Below are positions 6,515-8,976 of a DNA stretch of 8,976 nucleotides, in pieces; positions within the stretch are counted from its first letter, which is position 1, and each line of letters starts with the position of its first letter. Below the pieces are notes generated by a model that was given only the letters and a program-made list of their open reading frames with translations, made no database searches and was not told where the DNA came from. The position numbers were made by a program, and so were the translations under genes. Origin of the DNA: an uncultured Sphingobium sp. (GTDB taxonomy: Bacteria > Pseudomonadota > Alphaproteobacteria > Sphingomonadales > Sphingomonadaceae). The stretch spans positions 1 through 8,976 of the forward strand of contig CAJYHD010000199.1 in NCBI GenBank assembly GCA_913773715.1, given 5' to 3'.

Positions 6515-7555
6515 TCAAGCCCGCTCCCGCGCCGCCTGCCGTGCGATCGCCAACAGTTCGTGGCGCACCATCAGGTCGCCAAGGCCGCGCCCCGATCGCG
6601 TCGCGCGCTCCGCCTGCCCCAACCGCTGGATCACGCGTCCGATGCCGTGGCTGTCCCACAACCGCACCTGCCGCGTCACCAATCCCTTCTCTTTCCAGAA
6701 CACGGCCTTGCCCGCCGCCTCGACCGCGCCCTCCAGCCGTCCGCTCGCCTCGAAGTCCGCGCGGATATTGGCGATCAGCATCGCGCGCGTAATCAACGGA
6801 CGGATCACTGCCGCCATCGCCGTGCCATGCTGCGCCAGCGCGCCAAGCTCCCGGTGCATCCCTTTCAGATCGCCACCGAGCACCGCATTCACCAGTGGCG
6901 CGACTTCGGTGTCGGGATTGTCGGCGGAAAGCGCGTCGAGCGCCTCCGCCGTCGCCTCGCGCGGGGTTTCGGGCGAAGCGTCGAGATAGAGGACCAGCTT
7001 TTCGACCTCGCCTGTCATCAGCGCGCGATCGCCGTTCGCCAGATCGACGATCCGCCGCGCCAGATCGGGCGACAGCCGCAGCCCGCAGTCGCGCGCGATC
7101 CCGACTGCAATCTGTTCCGCTTCGCGCGCATCGGGCTGATAGGAAATGAACGCCATGGCGCGCTTATCGTCCAGCGCCAGCTTGACGAGCTTCGACGTCG
7201 CCTTGAGTGCGCCCGCCACTGCCACCACCGGATTGCCCACCGCTTCGGCTTCCAGCAGCGCCGTCACCGCCGCCACGCTTTCGTCGCCGATGCCGCCGAT
7301 CCGCACCCAGCGCTTGTCGCCGAACATGGAAAAGGCCGCCGCCTCATCTGCCAGCCGCGCCGGATCTTCGCGCAACGTCGCAGCATCGAGGTCGATGCGC
7401 TCAGCCTGTGGTCCCATCGCCCGCTCCAGCCGCTTGACCAGTGCCTGGCTCCCCGCCTCGTCGGGACCGTAGAGCAGGAAGAAGCGGATGTCCGCAGAAG
7501 CGCCTTTGTCCGGCGCGTCGAGCGCCTTTTCCATCTGGCCGCGATTGGCCTTCAA
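6515..7555 (-). CDS. holA: DNA polymerase III delta subunit
   Basis: The delta subunit of the clamp loader opens the beta sliding clamp. The product has 346 residues, close to the E. coli length of 343. The N-terminal AAA+-like domain begins [20 protein letters not shown] (24-43), a degenerate P-loop region as usual for delta, which does not hydrolyse ATP. A middle helical domain (about 145-215, [29 protein letters not shown]) and a C-terminal collar domain (about 218-340, ending with [23 protein letters not shown]) complete the fold. The start is TTG at 7555, whose first two bases and next two form TTGA with the lptE stop TGA (7552-7554), which implies translational coupling. The start MKANRGQ matches the usual alphaproteobacterial form; the next ATG is seven codons in. 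AAGG lies about 10 nt before the TTG. Confidence 0.93.
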   Translation of the reverse strand: MKANRGQMEKALDAPDKGASADIRFFLLYGPDEAGSQALVKRLERAMGPQAERIDLDAATLREDPARLADEAAAFSMFGDKRWVRIGGIGDESVAAVTALLEAEAVGNPVVAVAGALKATSKLVKLALDDKRAMAFISYQPDAREAEQIAVGIARDCGLRLSPDLARRIVDLANGDRALMTGEVEKLVLYLDASPETPREATAEALDALSADNPDTEVAPLVNAVLGGDLKGMHRELGALAQHGTAMAAVIRPLITRAMLIANIRADFEASGRLEGAVEAAGKAVFWKEKGLVTRQVRLWDSHGIGRVIQRLGQAERATRSGRGLGDLMVRHELLAIARQAARERA

Positions 7556-8052
7556 GGATTGGCCGCCTTGCGCGAAAAGAGCGCGAGCCGCGTGATGATC
7601 TGATCCGCTACCGTCTGCGAAAGGCGTTCAAGCGCCGTGTCCTCCGCCGCGATCGTCGCATATTCGCTCGACGTCACGTCGATGCCCGCGTCCGAACCGG
7701 CGGTATCGTCCAGCACCTGCGCACCCGTCGTCTCGTCGATCAGCTGAAACCGCGCGCGCAGCGTCCGCCGTTCGCGCGTGACAGCAGCGTCCGACCGCAG
7801 GCCGAAGCCGCTGATCTGATCGTCCAGCCGCACCACCAGCTTGTAACGCGGCGCGGCGCCATTGCTCCGCATCGCCGCCAGCCGGTCATTAAGCGCATTG
7901 CGCATCAGCCAGCCGCCCTTGCCCTCGATCTGCGCAACCTCGACCGCACCCAGCCCCTGCGCCACCGCGCCCTGCCCGCCCCCACCATAGAGCGGACGCA
8001 AGCCACAGGCGGACAGGGCGGCGAGAGCGAGCAGAGGAAGGATGCGCTTCAT
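7552..8052 (-). CDS. lptE: LPS-assembly lipoprotein LptE
   Basis: LptE is the outer-membrane lipoprotein that plugs the LptD barrel and helps insert lipopolysaccharide. The 166-residue product begins MKRILPLLALAALSACG, a lipoprotein signal peptide with lipobox LSAC and lipidation at Cys16. The mature protein starts GLRPLYGG, typical of alphaproteobacterial LptE. It has the expected small alpha/beta content, with a strand pair around YKLVVRLDDQISGF and RRTLRARFQLID, and a C-terminal helix DTALERLSQTVADQIITRLALF. The start at 8052 is chosen because GGAG lies 6 nt upstream; an in-frame ATG at 8064 would add four residues but itself overlaps that Shine-Dalgarno sequence. It lies between leuS and holA, a conserved alphaproteobacterial order, which supports the assignment despite low sequence conservation in the family. 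Confidence 0.88.
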   Translation of the reverse strand: MKRILPLLALAALSACGLRPLYGGGGQGAVAQGLGAVEVAQIEGKGGWLMRNALNDRLAAMRSNGAAPRYKLVVRLDDQISGFGLRSDAAVTRERRTLRARFQLIDETTGAQVLDDTAGSDAGIDVTSSEYATIAAEDTALERLSQTVADQIITRLALFSRKAANP

Positions 8053-8066
8053 GCGAAACTCCATAA

Positions 8067-8110
8067 GCGTTCGCCCCGAGCTTGTCCAAGCCTGTCCTGA
8101 GCGACTGGCG
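8067..8110. repeat. Degenerate sphingomonad-type intergenic repeat
   Basis: The leuS-lptE gap contains GTTCGCCCCGAGCTTGTCC with AAG, then CCTGTCCTGAGCGACTGGCG. From memory, short dispersed repeats of the form 'GTTCG.CCTGAGCTTGTCGAAG' are common between genes in sphingomonads, and this segment resembles one or two decayed copies. The window holds no second copy, so repeat status cannot be shown here. Confidence 0.35.
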
Positions 8111-8117
8111 ACGGGTT

Positions 8118-8976
8118 TTAGACGACCAGATTGACCAGACGATCCGGCACGACGATCACCTTCTTGGGTGTCGCGCCGTCCAGCGTCCGCACCACATTGG
8201 GCGCGGCGAGCGCGAGTCTTTCCAACTCTTCCTTAGGAGTCCCCTTCGGCACCGTGATGGTGTCGCGCAGCTTACCCATCACCTGGCAGGCGATCGTCAC
8301 CTCATCCTCGACCAGCAGAGCCGGATCGACCGCAGGCCATGCCGCCTCGGCGATCAGCCCCGCCTGCCCCATCTCCGCCCAGCCTTCCTCGGCCAGGTGC
8401 GGCGTCATCGGAGCGACCAGCAATGCCAGCGCGCGAATGGCAGCGGTGCGGCTAGCCGATGGTTTGGCCTTCTCGATCGCGTTCACCAGTTCGTAAATCT
8501 TGGCGACGGCCTTGTTGAAGCCGAGCGCCTCGATATCCCGGGCGACGCCGTCGATCGTCTGGTGCAGCTTGCGGTCCAGCGCCTTGTCCTGCCCCTCGGC
8601 GCTTGCATCGGCCTCGCCGAACAAGCGCCAGACGCGATTGACGAAGCGCCACGATCCCTCGATCCCCGCCTCGGTCCAGGGCAGGTCGCGTTCTGGCGGG
8701 CTGTCGGACAGCATGAACCAGCGGACCGCGTCCGCGCCATATTGGGCGATGATGTCATCGGGATCGACGACATTCTTCTTGGACTTGGACATCTTCTCGA
8801 CGCGGCCGACCGTCACCGGCGCACCGCTTTCGCTATGGCTATAGTCGTCGCCCGACTTCTTGACCTCGCCGGGCGAAAGCCAGCTGCCGTCGCCAGCCTT
8901 GTAGGTTTCATGCGTCACCATGCCCTGCGTAAACAGACCGGTGAACGGCTCGGCAAAGCCCAGCTGCCCCATATGC
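8118..8976 (-). CDS. leuS: Leucyl-tRNA synthetase, C-terminal part (5' end outside the window)
   Basis: This class I synthetase charges tRNA-Leu. The frame is open to the window edge; about 286 residues are visible, roughly the last third of a protein usually near 850 residues. EPFTGLFTQGMVTHETY and the catalytic loop VEKMSKSKKNVVDPDDII (KMSKS about 60 residues in) complete the Rossmann catalytic domain. ADAVRWFMLSDSPPERDLPWTEAGIEGSWRFVNRVWRL leads into the helical anticodon-binding domain (LLVAPMTPHLAEEGWAEMG). The C-terminal domain ends TPKKVIVVPDRLVNLVV before a TAA at 8118-8120. Nothing looks damaged. The editing domain lies upstream, outside the window. It is followed after 65 bp by lptE on the same strand. 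Confidence 0.97.
   Translation of the reverse strand, partial: HMGQLGFAEPFTGLFTQGMVTHETYKAGDGSWLSPGEVKKSGDDYSHSESGAPVTVGRVEKMSKSKKNVVDPDDIIAQYGADAVRWFMLSDSPPERDLPWTEAGIEGSWRFVNRVWRLFGEADASAEGQDKALDRKLHQTIDGVARDIEALGFNKAVAKIYELVNAIEKAKPSASRTAAIRALALLVAPMTPHLAEEGWAEMGQAGLIAEAAWPAVDPALLVEDEVTIACQVMGKLRDTITVPKGTPKEELERLALAAPNVVRTLDGATPKKVIVVPDRLVNLVV

Noticed and set aside
6446..7603. 385-codon plus-strand frame opposite holA and msrB
   Set aside because: Mirror frame of two well-supported minus-strand genes, with His/Arg-rich low-information sequence and no domain.
1..8976. CRISPR array, tRNA or rRNA genes, toxin-antitoxin pair, defence or biosynthetic cluster
   Set aside because: No regularly spaced direct repeats, no tRNA-like cloverleaf or rRNA segments noticed, and every sizeable gene is accounted for by housekeeping families. 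The premise of an undescribed system is not supported here.

Overview
The window looks like chromosomal DNA of a GC-rich alphaproteobacterium, most likely a sphingomonad (Sphingomonas/Sphingobium type). This rests on the leuS-lptE-holA block, the style of the Rho and HolA proteins, the heavy use of GC-ending codons, and a short intergenic repeat resembling ones common in that group. The taxonomic placement is inference from protein style; no database search was possible.

Left edge (1-643): the last 27 codons of an IS66-type transposase run in from outside the window and end at 85. The element's right terminal inverted repeat ends in ...CGCTTAC at 110. Directly behind it, in the same orientation, lies the 3' part of a phytanoyl-CoA-dioxygenase-like (PhyH) gene. 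It has lost its 5' end to the insertion and carries two frameshifts and two nonsense codons, so it is a decayed remnant.

Centre left (656-2906): on the minus strand rho (transcription terminator, complete, all catalytic motifs present) is followed at once by a TerC-family membrane protein gene. The 249-bp region upstream of rho is divergent to a plus-strand gene. It holds a candidate rho promoter, a pyrimidine-rich rho leader, a palindromic cluster and an extended -10 promoter for the plus-strand gene.

Centre (2907-5943): a secreted two-lobed retropepsin-like aspartic protease (plus strand) meets a bifunctional class A penicillin-binding protein (minus strand) tail to tail, with an 11-bp overlap of coding ends.

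Right (6019-8976): on the minus strand, the 3' part of leuS, then lptE (LPS-assembly lipoprotein), holA (DNA polymerase III delta) and msrB (methionine-R-sulfoxide reductase) form a compact run closed by a hairpin terminator just before the PBP gene. lptE and holA overlap by a TTGA stop/start.

Most of the window is housekeeping: cell envelope (PBP, LptE, a probable periplasmic protease), replication (HolA), translation (LeuRS), transcription termination (Rho), protein repair (MsrB) and probable metal homeostasis (TerC). I found no convincing evidence of a previously undescribed multi-gene system. The points most worth following are the IS66/PhyH junction, the rho leader, and the duplicated aspartic protease.
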